A stretch of DNA of 8,033 bases from Firmicutes bacterium HGW-Firmicutes-10 (GCA_002841605.1 PHAF01000088.1:1-8033), one strand, 5' to 3'. Shown: positions 1 through 6,840, numbered from the stretch's first letter. The notes: generated from the letters alone by a model not told the origin. Numbers and translations are program-made.

Positions 1-36
1 ACTATCTATGGAATCTTATTTCTTCATTGTTTTCCC

Positions 37-80
37 AAAGAAAAACGGAGTTAGAAATTCAAATGAATTTTTAACCCCGT
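37..80 (-). terminator. Rho-independent terminator after pulA
   Basis: Arms 45-61 and 64-80 are complementary over 17 positions, with one G-U wobble and one A-C mismatch, around a 2-nt centre (62-63). Read on the minus strand the hairpin is followed directly by a T-rich run (TTTTCTTT, 44-37). It lies about 26 nt beyond the pulA stop codon and should end that transcript. The stem is mostly A/T with a G/C base. It could also act weakly on a plus-strand transcript, but that side is less T-rich. Positions 1-36 hold nothing I can identify. Confidence 0.75.
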
Positions 81-97
81 ATTTGTCTACAGTCTGA

Positions 98-117
98 GAA
101 ACGGCTTATGCCGTTTC
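98..117 (-). other. Perfect 8-bp hairpin enclosing the pulA stop codon
   Basis: On the minus strand GAAACGGC, the loop ATAA and GCCGTTTC form a perfect 8-bp stem with a 4-nt loop, and the TAA stop codon lies wholly in the loop. No T-run follows, so this does not look like an intrinsic terminator; the real one is 37-80. It may be a 3'-end mRNA structure, or chance pairing around the final Lys-Glu-Thr-Ala codons. Confidence 0.55.
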
Positions 118-3100
118 CTTCACATTCTTTTTCATTTTCTTCCAGTAAACAAATCCACCGGCTCCTGCGCCTAAAGCAAACAGTAATAAGTAAATCCACA
201 GGTCTGAACCGATACTGCCCGAATCGACCAATACCAGCAATGTTTGTGGAGGAACGACGACCTTATTTCCAGAAATCTTCTCAATGACTTCCGTTCCGGC
301 CTTTTCGCCGTTGACTACGATTGCCCAACCGGATTGAGCCAGCTCTACTTCGATTTCTTCATCATTGGCATTCATCAATACCGCAATGGTTTCCCATTTA
401 TCCCCGCCTGCATTACCGGATAAGGTATATCCGACCATATTGGCCACAGGCATTTCCATAAATTTCAAATGAGCACGGATCAGCGAAGCTTCCGGCAAAC
501 GGAACGCCGGATGCTCTTTGCGAAGCTCGATCAACCCTTTAAAGTACTCAACATTGTCCATATACTGCGCCATACGGTTGTAATCCAGCTGATTGACACT
601 GTCCGGAGACTTGTAAGAGTTGTGATCGCCGCCCTTTGTACGCAAGAATTCACTACCCGCATGAATAAACGGGATTCCCTGCGATGTCAAGACGATGGCA
701 TTGGCCAATCGATGCATCGCAATCAATTCTTTTTCCGATGCTTCCGGATTGGACACCATCAGTTTATCCCATAAGGTCAAATTGTCATGTGCTTCCACAT
801 ACGTGATCGTGTGATAAGGTTCTTTCGCCCAAGGGGTCTTGGAGTATTTTACTTTCGAATAATCGATCGCGTTGAACATAATAGACGCCACGATCCCGAA
901 CTTGACACTTTCTTCCATCCCTGGCTGACCATTGACAAAACCTCTGTCCGTATCGGTAAAGACATGACCTTTGAGTCCGTCGCGGATATCATCCGAGAAA
1001 GCTGCGATGCGATTTAAAAATCCGGTATTCTTCTTCAAAGCTTTTTGGTCATCCGGTAGCGGTGATTCCCCGCCGGTCCACCCTTCCCCGTAAATAAGAA
1101 TGCTTGGATCAACTTCATCCAAGGCTGCCCGGATGGCATTCATGGTTTCGATATCATGCAAGGCCATCAAGTCAAAACGGAAACCGTCGATATTATATTC
1201 AGTCGCCCAATAAACTACGGAATCGACGAAGTGTTTGCGCACCATGGAACGCTCCGATGCGGTTTCATTACCGGTACCCGAACCATTGGAGAAACCACCG
1301 GCATCATTAAAGCGATAGTAATAATTCGGCACGATCTTGCTGAAATCAGAATCAGCGGATGCACCGGTGTGATTATATACGACATCCATTACGACCCGGA
1401 TGCCTGCACTGTGCAAAGCCATGACCATTTGTTTGAATTCATTGATTCGCACTTCTCCTTTGGTCGGATCGGTAGAGTAGGAACCCTCCGGAACATTGAA
1501 ATGTTGCGGATCATAGCCCCAGTTAAACGAATTATTTTCCAACGTCGTTTCATCGATCGAACGGAAATCAAAGGCCGGTAACAAATGCAAATGCGTGATG
1601 CCTAAGTCAATCAGATGATCCAGACCGGTTTTAACGCCTTGCGGACCCCTCGTGCCTTTTTCCGTCAAACCAAGGAACTTCCCTTTATTTACAATTCCGG
1701 ATTCCGGATGAACCGAAATATCGCGGATGTGCAATTCATAAATGATCGCATCCGTCAGAGCTTTGAATTCTGGACGCTTATCGTTTTCCCAGCCTGCCGG
1801 ATTGGTCCGACTCAAATCTACGACCATACCGCGCAGTCCATTGACTCCCACAGCGCGAGCATACGGATCTACGGCTTCATTGACCGTACCCAATACATCG
1901 ACCAGGTAAGTAAAGTAAACGCCGTGTAAGTCTCCGCTTTGCTCAACGACCCAGACGCCTTTGTCCGATTTGACCATCGGGACATTCTTTGTCGGTGAAC
2001 CACCGCTTCCAGCCGCGTACAAATTCAAAGAAACATTGGTCGCACTTGGTGCCCAAAGTTTGAATGTCGTTTTCTCTTTGGTATAAATTGCGCCGAGTTC
2101 ACCATCATAGGTAAAAACTTCCTCGAACGCTTTGGTTGAGAATACACCGCTGAAAATAATATTGACCGAACCGTAACCCTCACGGCTCAGTGTATATGGT
2201 TTTGATAAGTCCAGCGGCTCGCTCAACAAAATCGTAAAGCTGCTGCTAGCCACCGGTTTACCACCATCTTCTCTAAAGACAATATTCCGGATACCGACTT
2301 CCGTCGTTCCGGTTTTAATGATCAGCCCTTCTTTTTTATCATATACCAATGGAATGGGTACTGAAGTCGTGACCGTAATCTGATCGACGGCATCCAGTTT
2401 TGCACTCAAAAACTTCGGTGATAAATCCACGTCATTGGGATTGTAATAAATGCGTGAATCTCCTTGTAACAACCAGACTTCCAGCACGCCGTTTTTGGCC
2501 CGGCTTACCGGAATGAAGCGGTCGGCATCCACATCTTTTGCCAGCCACTCATCTTTTCGGATGATAAATCCGACATCGCTTGCGCCTTTTAAATCTACTT
2601 TGAAAGTAGCGATCTTGCCATAACTGTCTTCAGAAGTAAAATTGAAGGCATTACCGTCTTGGCCGCGAGCCCACACCCATAGATTCCATTGATCAAAATT
2701 CTTATCAAACCGGTGATAATGGACCTTTAGAGTCAAATCACCTTCGATCGGAGGCGGTGGTGTCACCGGACCCACGGAAGGTTTTTCTAAGTATACTTCG
2801 GGATCGGCAGATTTCAGCCAGATTTCAGCTTTACCATCCGAAATCGTAAAAAAGCGGTCACCCTCCACATCCTTTTCCTGCCAGTCATTGAGTCGGACAA
2901 TAAACCCAAATTCGGTCGCATCCGTTTCCATTTGAATGACGGCAACTTTACCAAAATCATCATCTTCGGTAAAACTGTACGACTTACCGTCTTTGCCCTT
3001 TTCCCATAACCACAAATTCCATCCTTCATACTTTCCGTCCGGACGGTTATAGTGAATTTTGATTTCTACAGTCGAAGCTGCCTTAACTGTTTCAGCACTT

Positions 3101-3168
3101 CTAAGCGATAAAAACGGGGTCAATAGCATCAACAATGCTAACCCCCAATGCAACCAGTTTTTTCTCAT
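106..3168 (-). CDS. pulA: Type I pullulanase, cell-surface, two CBM41 modules
   Basis: This enzyme hydrolyses alpha-1,6 branch links in pullulan, glycogen and starch at the cell surface. The 1020 residues show a signal peptide (1 to about 31, cleavage near VKA-A), two CBM41 glucan-binding modules (about 33-128 and 144-242, both with a WNLW aromatic motif) joined by a Pro-rich linker, an Ig-like linker domain (about 250-345), a CBM48 domain (about 350-440) and a GH13 barrel. GH13 motifs are DVVYNH (595-600), GFRFD with nucleophile D666, GEGW with acid/base E695, and EAHD with D795. The type I signature YNWGYDP reads FNWGYDP (548-554). The C-terminus is a hydrophobic helix (about 989-1009) followed by KKMKK, with no LPxTG motif, so membrane anchoring is inferred. 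The ATG is preceded by GAGGGTG (3173-3179). It has its own promoter with a cre site. Function is secure; branch-chain preference is not visible. Confidence 0.96.
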   Translation of the reverse strand: MRKNWLHWGLALLMLLTPFLSLRSAETVKAASTVEIKIHYNRPDGKYEGWNLWLWEKGKDGKSYSFTEDDDFGKVAVIQMETDATEFGFIVRLNDWQEKDVEGDRFFTISDGKAEIWLKSADPEVYLEKPSVGPVTPPPPIEGDLTLKVHYHRFDKNFDQWNLWVWARGQDGNAFNFTSEDSYGKIATFKVDLKGASDVGFIIRKDEWLAKDVDADRFIPVSRAKNGVLEVWLLQGDSRIYYNPNDVDLSPKFLSAKLDAVDQITVTTSVPIPLVYDKKEGLIIKTGTTEVGIRNIVFREDGGKPVASSSFTILLSEPLDLSKPYTLSREGYGSVNIIFSGVFSTKAFEEVFTYDGELGAIYTKEKTTFKLWAPSATNVSLNLYAAGSGGSPTKNVPMVKSDKGVWVVEQSGDLHGVYFTYLVDVLGTVNEAVDPYARAVGVNGLRGMVVDLSRTNPAGWENDKRPEFKALTDAIIYELHIRDISVHPESGIVNKGKFLGLTEKGTRGPQGVKTGLDHLIDLGITHLHLLPAFDFRSIDETTLENNSFNWGYDPQHFNVPEGSYSTDPTKGEVRINEFKQMVMALHSAGIRVVMDVVYNHTGASADSDFSKIVPNYYYRFNDAGGFSNGSGTGNETASERSMVRKHFVDSVVYWATEYNIDGFRFDLMALHDIETMNAIRAALDEVDPSILIYGEGWTGGESPLPDDQKALKKNTGFLNRIAAFSDDIRDGLKGHVFTDTDRGFVNGQPGMEESVKFGIVASIMFNAIDYSKVKYSKTPWAKEPYHTITYVEAHDNLTLWDKLMVSNPEASEKELIAMHRLANAIVLTSQGIPFIHAGSEFLRTKGGDHNSYKSPDSVNQLDYNRMAQYMDNVEYFKGLIELRKEHPAFRLPEASLIRAHLKFMEMPVANMVGYTLSGNAGGDKWETIAVLMNANDEEIEVELAQSGWAIVVNGEKAGTEVIEKISGNKVVVPPQTLLVLVDSGSIGSDLWIYLLLFALGAGAGGFVYWKKMKKNVKETA

Positions 3169-3190
3169 ATTTCACCCTCACTTCAAAAAG

Positions 3191-3219
3191 ATTTTATCAT
3201 GTAAGCGCTTTAGTGACAA
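3191..3219 (-). promoter_or_regulatory. pulA promoter, sigma-A type
   Basis: A -35 box TTGTCA (3219-3214) and a -10 box TAAAAT (3196-3191) are separated by exactly 17 bp. The -10 is extended by TGA just upstream. The start of transcription should lie near 3184, giving a leader of only about 16 nt that contains the GAGGGTG ribosome site. The promoter is squeezed between the fbpC terminator and the pulA start. Confidence 0.72.
3200..3213. promoter_or_regulatory. cre site (CcpA operator) in the pulA promoter spacer
   Basis: The plus-strand sequence TGTAAGCGCTTTAG matches 12 of 14 positions of the cre consensus TGWAARCGYTWNCW, including the full core AAGCGCTT. It lies between the -35 and -10 boxes of pulA, where CcpA bound with HPr-Ser-P would block RNA polymerase. 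Repression of an alpha-glucan-degrading enzyme by preferred sugars fits the gene. CcpA itself is not in the window. Confidence 0.72.
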
Positions 3220-3227
3220 CTGTCACA
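3212..3227. promoter_or_regulatory. Palindrome over the pulA -35 box, possible second operator
   Basis: GTGACA-AC-TGTCAC (3213-3226) is a perfect 6+2+6 inverted repeat covering the whole -35 box. Read on the minus strand with one more base each side, TGTGACAGTTGTCACT fits the CRP/FNR-type layout TGTGA-N6-TCACA at 9 of 10 fixed positions. A MalR-like or CopY/BlaI-like repressor site (ACA-NN-TGT core) is an alternative. The cognate protein is unknown. Confidence 0.4.
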
Positions 3228-3228
3228 C

Positions 3229-3248
3229 AAAAAAAGGCGCTATGCGCC
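3229..3248 (-). terminator. Rho-independent terminator of the fbpABC operon
   Basis: On the minus strand GGCGC, ATA, GCGCC form a perfect GC-rich 5-bp stem with a 3-nt loop, followed directly by seven T (3235-3229). The TAG stop of fbpC (3242-3240) spans the loop and the first base of the 3' arm, so the hairpin also encodes the last two residues (Gly-Ala). The next -35 box, that of pulA, begins 10 bp further on. Confidence 0.9.
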
Positions 3249-3872
3249 TAGTTCGATGATTTGGTCGGCTAACATTGCCGCATCTTGCTGGTCATGAGTC
3301 ACGATAATGACCGTGACACCTTGTTCTTTGAACCACTGCTTCATCAAGATGCGCATCCGTTCTTTCAGCTGCTGGTCGAGATTTGAGAATGGTTCATCCA
3401 ACAGTAAAAGCTTCGGTTCATTCGCCAATGCGCGTGCGATTGCTACTCGCTGTTGCATTCCTCCGGAACATTGGGACGGATACTTATCGGCATCCTCCGT
3501 TAACTCAACCATCCTTAATAAGCGGTCAACGATTTCTTTCTTCCGTACGACATTGGATTTGCGCACACCATACTCGATGTTCTTTCTAACGGTCAAATGA
3601 GGAAACAGCGCGTAATCCTGAAAAACCAATCCGATCTGACGCAGATGAGCTTCCATAAAATGATGATGATCAAAGATGATTTTCTGATCCAACGTCATGG
3701 TACCATCGATCGGCTTTTCCAATCCGCTGATCAATCGTAACAGCGTGCTTTTCCCGCTGCCGCTGCTACCTAAAACAGCTGTGATACTTCCTTTTTCAAT
3801 CGCACAGGAAAATGAGTGAATAAGTTGTTGATCATCATATTGAAACGATAAATCGTTGAGTTTTAAGTACAT
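3240..3872 (-). CDS. fbpC: Iron(III) ABC transporter ATP-binding protein, short form
   Basis: This is the cytoplasmic ATPase that drives the importer formed with the two upstream genes. In 210 residues it shows Walker A GSSGSGKST (35-43), Q-loop FQDYALFPHLT (84-94, typical of the Fbp/Pot/CysA group), signature CSGGMQQR (135-142), Walker B LLLLDEP (155-161, E160 catalytic), D-loop SNLD and H-loop H193. All catalytic parts are intact. It stops just after LADQIIELGA, where relatives continue with a beta-strand and then a C-terminal TOBE-type regulatory domain to about 340-350 residues. So it is a minimal nucleotide-binding domain, and its last two codons lie in the terminator hairpin. Its ATG overlaps the permease stop (TAATG). 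Substrate is inferred from the neighbours. Confidence 0.92.
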   Translation of the reverse strand: MYLKLNDLSFQYDDQQLIHSFSCAIEKGSITAVLGSSGSGKSTLLRLISGLEKPIDGTMTLDQKIIFDHHHFMEAHLRQIGLVFQDYALFPHLTVRKNIEYGVRKSNVVRKKEIVDRLLRMVELTEDADKYPSQCSGGMQQRVAIARALANEPKLLLLDEPFSNLDQQLKERMRILMKQWFKEQGVTVIIVTHDQQDAAMLADQIIELGA

Positions 3873-3887
3873 TAGTTATCCTCCTTT
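3872..3887 (-). promoter_or_regulatory. Coupled start of fbpC: TAATG overlap with strong RBS
   Basis: AAAGGAGG (3887-3880) lies in the last permease codons, 7 nt before the fbpC ATG at 3872. The permease stop TAA shares its last A with that ATG. The layout predicts translational coupling and fixes the fbpC start. Confidence 0.8.
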
Positions 3888-5458
3888 ATGACCCATCGGA
3901 TCACTTGCCACAGCAATAATGCGGAAATGGCAATAATGATCAACGACGGAATGGCCGATTCGACGACTCGTTCATCCGATGCATACTGATAAACCTGGGT
4001 AGCCAGCGTATGATAATTGAACGGTCGCAAATTAAGAGTCAAGGGCAGTTCCTTGATTACATCGATGAAGACCAAAGCAAAAGCGGCAAAAAGTGATGGC
4101 ATCAGTAAGGGCAAGTCTACACTAATAAGTGATTGTCCGTAATTCTTCCCTAACAACCGTGATGCTTCATTGAACTTCAAACCAATTTTCCGCATACCGG
4201 ACTCGATGTTTTGATATCCCAATCCCAGATACCGCAGAATTAAACCGAAAATCAGCATGGTCAAGGTCGTATGGGTATTGATCGGTATCACCTGCTTTAG
4301 GGTGATGAAGAAAAAGATGACCAGCATTGCGACAACACTGCCCGGGATCGAATATCCCAGCAAAGTGATTTTTGAACTTAATACCGCCAGCCAGCTTTTG
4401 CTCAGCCGGGTATAATTTGCAATCATCAAGGCAATCAGAACGATTACGATACTCACGCCGGTGCTTAACGTCAGTGTATTGAACAACATTTCACCAAATT
4501 GATTCCAGCGGATGTTGACAAAGCTGACATTGGCCCAAAGCAGCAACTGACTCACAGGAATCAAAAGCGATACCATCAGTACAATGACAAAAAGTGTAAT
4601 GATAAAGGTTTCTTGAAACCCGGTCAACCGGATTCTTTTTAGCGGACGGATACGGGTGTGCATGCTGATGGAGTTTGGTTTTCTCATCATATGTTGATAC
4701 AAAAGCAACACGACGACAAAAATCATCAAAATCGAAGACAATCGCAAGGCGGAGTCAAAATCTCCCAGGGATATCCAGCTTCGATAAATGGCGGTGGAAA
4801 ATGCCGGGATACCCAAATACATGACCACACCGAAATCACTGAGCACTTCCAACGCTATCAAAGTAAATCCGGCAAATATTGCGGGTGTCGCCAATGGCAA
4901 AGCGATGGTGAGCAGTATGTTTAAATGACCGCGTTGCAAAGTACGGGCAGTTTCAAGATAGTTTCCCAGATATTTCTGCATGTACCCCTTGGCTGTAATA
5001 TAAACATAGGGAAATAAGGTGATGGTAAAAACGAAGATGCCCATTTGCATAGCGGAATAAGTAAACCAGTTTGGATCCACCGTTATCTTCCACTGATTTC
5101 TGAAGAAAGTTTGGATGATGCCGGTATATCCCAACATATGACTATATATATATGAAGCGATATAAGGCGGGATGGCGAGTGGTAAATAAAGTAAAAGGCT
5201 GAAAATCTTTCTTCCTCTAAAATCGTATACAGTTACGATGTATGCGGCTAGAAATCCGATGAAAGATGCCAAAAAACTGCTGATGGATACCAGCAGGATG
5301 GTATTGATGATGACATCGCTCAGCACATAGCGAACGATGTGATCCCACATTTCGGATGGCGTCGCAAACAGTCGCAAAAAAGCTTCTGTAAAGACGAAGA
5401 GGATGAGTAGTATCCAAATCATACTGCTTATCCCAAAGAAAGATTTCCAATGCTTCAT
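3872..5458 (-). CDS. fbpB: Iron(III) ABC transporter permease, fused two-half type
   Basis: This integral membrane channel of the importer receives Fe(III) from the lipoprotein and couples to the ATPase. From the ATG chosen here it has 528 residues in two homologous halves, about 12 membrane helices in all. Each half carries a cytoplasmic EAA loop that docks the ATPase: near YLETARTLQRGHLNILLTIALP and near FNEASRLLGKNYGQSLISVDLP, about 262 residues apart. This is the single-chain FbpB/SfuB layout. A GTG three codons upstream (5467) is in frame, but AGGTGA is only 2 nt from it and 10 nt from the ATG. The ATG also forms a TAATG overlap with the previous stop, just as at the next junction. I therefore prefer 5458. 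Iron as substrate is inferred from the binding protein. Confidence 0.93.
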   Translation of the reverse strand: MKHWKSFFGISSMIWILLILFVFTEAFLRLFATPSEMWDHIVRYVLSDVIINTILLVSISSFLASFIGFLAAYIVTVYDFRGRKIFSLLLYLPLAIPPYIASYIYSHMLGYTGIIQTFFRNQWKITVDPNWFTYSAMQMGIFVFTITLFPYVYITAKGYMQKYLGNYLETARTLQRGHLNILLTIALPLATPAIFAGFTLIALEVLSDFGVVMYLGIPAFSTAIYRSWISLGDFDSALRLSSILMIFVVVLLLYQHMMRKPNSISMHTRIRPLKRIRLTGFQETFIITLFVIVLMVSLLIPVSQLLLWANVSFVNIRWNQFGEMLFNTLTLSTGVSIVIVLIALMIANYTRLSKSWLAVLSSKITLLGYSIPGSVVAMLVIFFFITLKQVIPINTHTTLTMLIFGLILRYLGLGYQNIESGMRKIGLKFNEASRLLGKNYGQSLISVDLPLLMPSLFAAFALVFIDVIKELPLTLNLRPFNYHTLATQVYQYASDERVVESAIPSLIIIAISALLLWQVIRWVIKEDN

Positions 5459-6465
5459 TACTGCCACTTCACCTGGTCAAATATCTTCACTGCTTCAATG
5501 ACATATGCACCTAATTGTTCGTAATCAATATCTTCGGCTTCGAAACTGCCCCAAGACTGAATCAAGTCGGATGGTGCAACATCGTCACGCACCGGAAACT
5601 CACCGTTTTGTCGGGTGTAAATCGTCTGTTGTTGTTTTGCTACTAAATACTCGATTAATAGTTGAGCTTCTGCAGAATTCTTTGAACCCTTAACGATTGC
5701 TGCCCAACTGATGTTGACATGGGTGTTTTTTGGATAAATGACACCCAGTTTTGCTGCAACGGCCACTTCTTCAGCATCTGATGATACCGACATCGTTCCA
5801 ATGTAGTACGTATTCATGATCGCATAATCGCCAAGTCCGGCAACTGCCGCCTTCGACTGATCGCGGTCATTGCCGGTCGGTGTGCGCGCAAAGTTGCTAA
5901 CAACACCTGCTGCCCAGGCTGTGGCCTTCTCAATGCCCTCGCGCTGAATCATAGCGGCAAGCAAAGCAATGTTATACGATGAGGTCGCACTGCGCACCAG
6001 CAGCTTCCCACTGTATTGAGAATCAATCAAATCTTCATACGTTTGAATCGTCGGATTGGTGATGCGGATCTTATCGTAAACGATGACTCTTGCTCTTTGG
6101 GTGATGGCTACCCAGTTTTTACCATAGAGATTTTCGTCCATAAACTTTGATATGGCGGCTGTGTTCAAATCCTGTAATAAATCGTTTTGTTGAGCAAAGT
6201 ATATGTGCTCGCCACCAACGGTCATAAATACGTCGGCGACACTGTCTGCTTTTTCGCGGTTGATGCGTTCAAGCAGTTCATCGCCCTTGCCTTCGATCAA
6301 GTTGACCTTGATTCCGGTTTCTGCTTCAAAAGCAGCGAACATATTTTTATCCACATCGTAGTTACGAGCGGAATATACGTTGACTTGACGATTGGTTTGT
6401 GGTTTAGGTCCACAGCCTGCAAGCACGGTCAACGCTACAGCTACAAATATAAACAGTCTTTTCAT
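5458..6465 (-). CDS. fbpA: Iron(III)-binding lipoprotein of ABC importer (FbpA/FutA type)
   Basis: This surface lipoprotein captures ferric iron and delivers it to the permease. The 335 residues begin with a lipoprotein signal ending in the lipobox LAGC, lipidated at C18. The mature part starts with VYSARNYDVDK, the family's opening motif. Candidate iron ligands by analogy with FutA proteins are Y36, Y164 (SSYNIAL) and the paired Y220-Y221 (MNTYYIG). The family usually has RHY at 34-36; here it is RNY, so a His that is a ligand in some members is Asn35. Length is normal. GAGGAA lies 5 nt before the ATG at 6465. It is the first gene of an fbpA-fbpB-fbpC operon with its own promoter. A relative that binds another anion or metal is possible, but the Tyr pair favours Fe(III). 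Confidence 0.92.
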   Translation of the reverse strand: MKRLFIFVAVALTVLAGCGPKPQTNRQVNVYSARNYDVDKNMFAAFEAETGIKVNLIEGKGDELLERINREKADSVADVFMTVGGEHIYFAQQNDLLQDLNTAAISKFMDENLYGKNWVAITQRARVIVYDKIRITNPTIQTYEDLIDSQYSGKLLVRSATSSYNIALLAAMIQREGIEKATAWAAGVVSNFARTPTGNDRDQSKAAVAGLGDYAIMNTYYIGTMSVSSDAEEVAVAAKLGVIYPKNTHVNISWAAIVKGSKNSAEAQLLIEYLVAKQQQTIYTRQNGEFPVRDDVAPSDLIQSWGSFEAEDIDYEQLGAYVIEAVKIFDQVKWQ

Positions 6466-6481
6466 GACTTCCTCACTTCTA

Positions 6482-6497
6482 TGCGAATTCTATCGCA
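6482..6497. promoter_or_regulatory. Inverted repeat at the fbpA transcription start
   Basis: TGCGA-ATTCTA-TCGCA is a perfect 5+6+5 inverted repeat. It lies just after the predicted -10 box, at about +1 to +16 of the fbpA transcript. It could be an operator where a bound protein blocks initiation, or a small hairpin at the 5' end of the mRNA. The spacing equals that of the palindrome at the pulA promoter. Confidence 0.35.
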
Positions 6498-6502
6498 ATG
6501 AA

Positions 6503-6531
6503 AGTTTACCAAAGCTAACTTTTTATGTCAA
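6503..6531 (-). promoter_or_regulatory. fbpABC promoter
   Basis: A consensus -35 box TTGACA (6531-6526) is followed after exactly 17 bp by the -10 box TAAACT (6508-6503), which is extended by TGG just upstream. Transcription should start near 6496, leaving a leader of about 31 nt before the ATG. Confidence 0.7.
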
Positions 6532-6569
6532 TGAATACATATAGAAATTCGTGAAAAATTTCTCTATTA

Positions 6570-6587
6570 ATATTCGTTATCAATATC
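6570..6587 (-). promoter_or_regulatory. Weak Fur-like hexamer array upstream of fbpA
   Basis: On the minus strand GATATT, GATAAC and GAATAT stand in tandem and match the GATAAT Fur hexamer at 5, 5 and 4 of 6 positions. Against the 7-1-7 form TGATAAT-N-ATTATCA the right half is poor (4 of 7). It lies about 38 bp upstream of the -35 box, an unusual place for repression. AT-rich chance similarity is quite possible. Confidence 0.2.
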
Positions 6588-6590
6588 ATT

Positions 6591-6611
6591 AAAAAAAGCC
6601 CCTTCGGGCTT
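6591..6611 (-). terminator. Rho-independent terminator of csoR-copZ
   Basis: On the minus strand AAGCCC, the loop GAAG and GGGCTT form a 6-bp stem that leads into a T-run ending at 6591. The last two bases of the copZ TAA stop (6612-6610) are the first two bases of the stem. Confidence 0.9.
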
Positions 6612-6825
6612 ACAGAACTTCGACTTTGGTTAAATCATAACCGGCTTCATCAACTGCATTGAACAATAATTGAACATCAAATTCATCTACAGTTTCGACC
6701 AAAGCGCTCTTTGATCCCAAGTTGACCTTCACGCTTTTGACACCCGGCAACTCGGATAATCCGTTTTCAACCCGCTTGACACAGTGGTTGCAAGTCATTC
6801 CTTCAATCGATAATTTTTTCAGCAT
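6610..6825 (-). CDS. copZ: Copper chaperone, heavy-metal-associated domain protein
   Basis: This small cytoplasmic Cu(I) carrier hands copper to a P-type ATPase or to the CsoR sensor. Its 71 residues form a single HMA domain of beta-alpha-beta-beta-alpha-beta type. The metal site is GMTCNHC (residues 9-15), with C12 and C15 binding Cu(I) in the flexible loop after the first strand. The later motif EAGYDL is the usual end of the second helix. AGAGGA lies 6 nt before the ATG and just after the csoR stop; the gap between the two genes is 15 nt, so they are cotranscribed. No CopA-type ATPase follows, since a strong terminator overlaps the stop codon. HMA domains can carry other soft metals, but the CsoR neighbour makes copper the likely one. 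Confidence 0.93.
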   Translation of the reverse strand: MLKKLSIEGMTCNHCVKRVENGLSELPGVKSVKVNLGSKSALVETVDEFDVQLLFNAVDEAGYDLTKVEVL

Positions 6826-6840
6826 AAATGTTCCTCTTTT

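Noticed and set aside
469..774. Open frame of 101 codons on the plus strand within pulA
   Set aside because: Antisense to a well-supported conserved enzyme, with no domain and no start signal.
1156..1581. Open frame of 141 codons on the plus strand
   Set aside because: It lies entirely antisense to the catalytic part of pulA, has no ribosome site or recognisable domain, and its protein looks like a shadow of the opposite strand.
5456..5467. GTG at 5467 as the fbpB start
   Set aside because: The ribosome site is too close to it, whereas the ATG at 5458 has good spacing and repeats the TAATG overlap seen at the next junction.
6187..6501. Open frame of 104 codons on the plus strand
   Set aside because: Antisense to the start of fbpA and its promoter; no ribosome site or family resemblance.
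6543..6563. AGAAATT...AATTTCT inverted repeat upstream of the fbpA -35 box
   Set aside because: Very AT-rich, 7-bp arms without a T-run or known operator pattern; could easily arise by chance.
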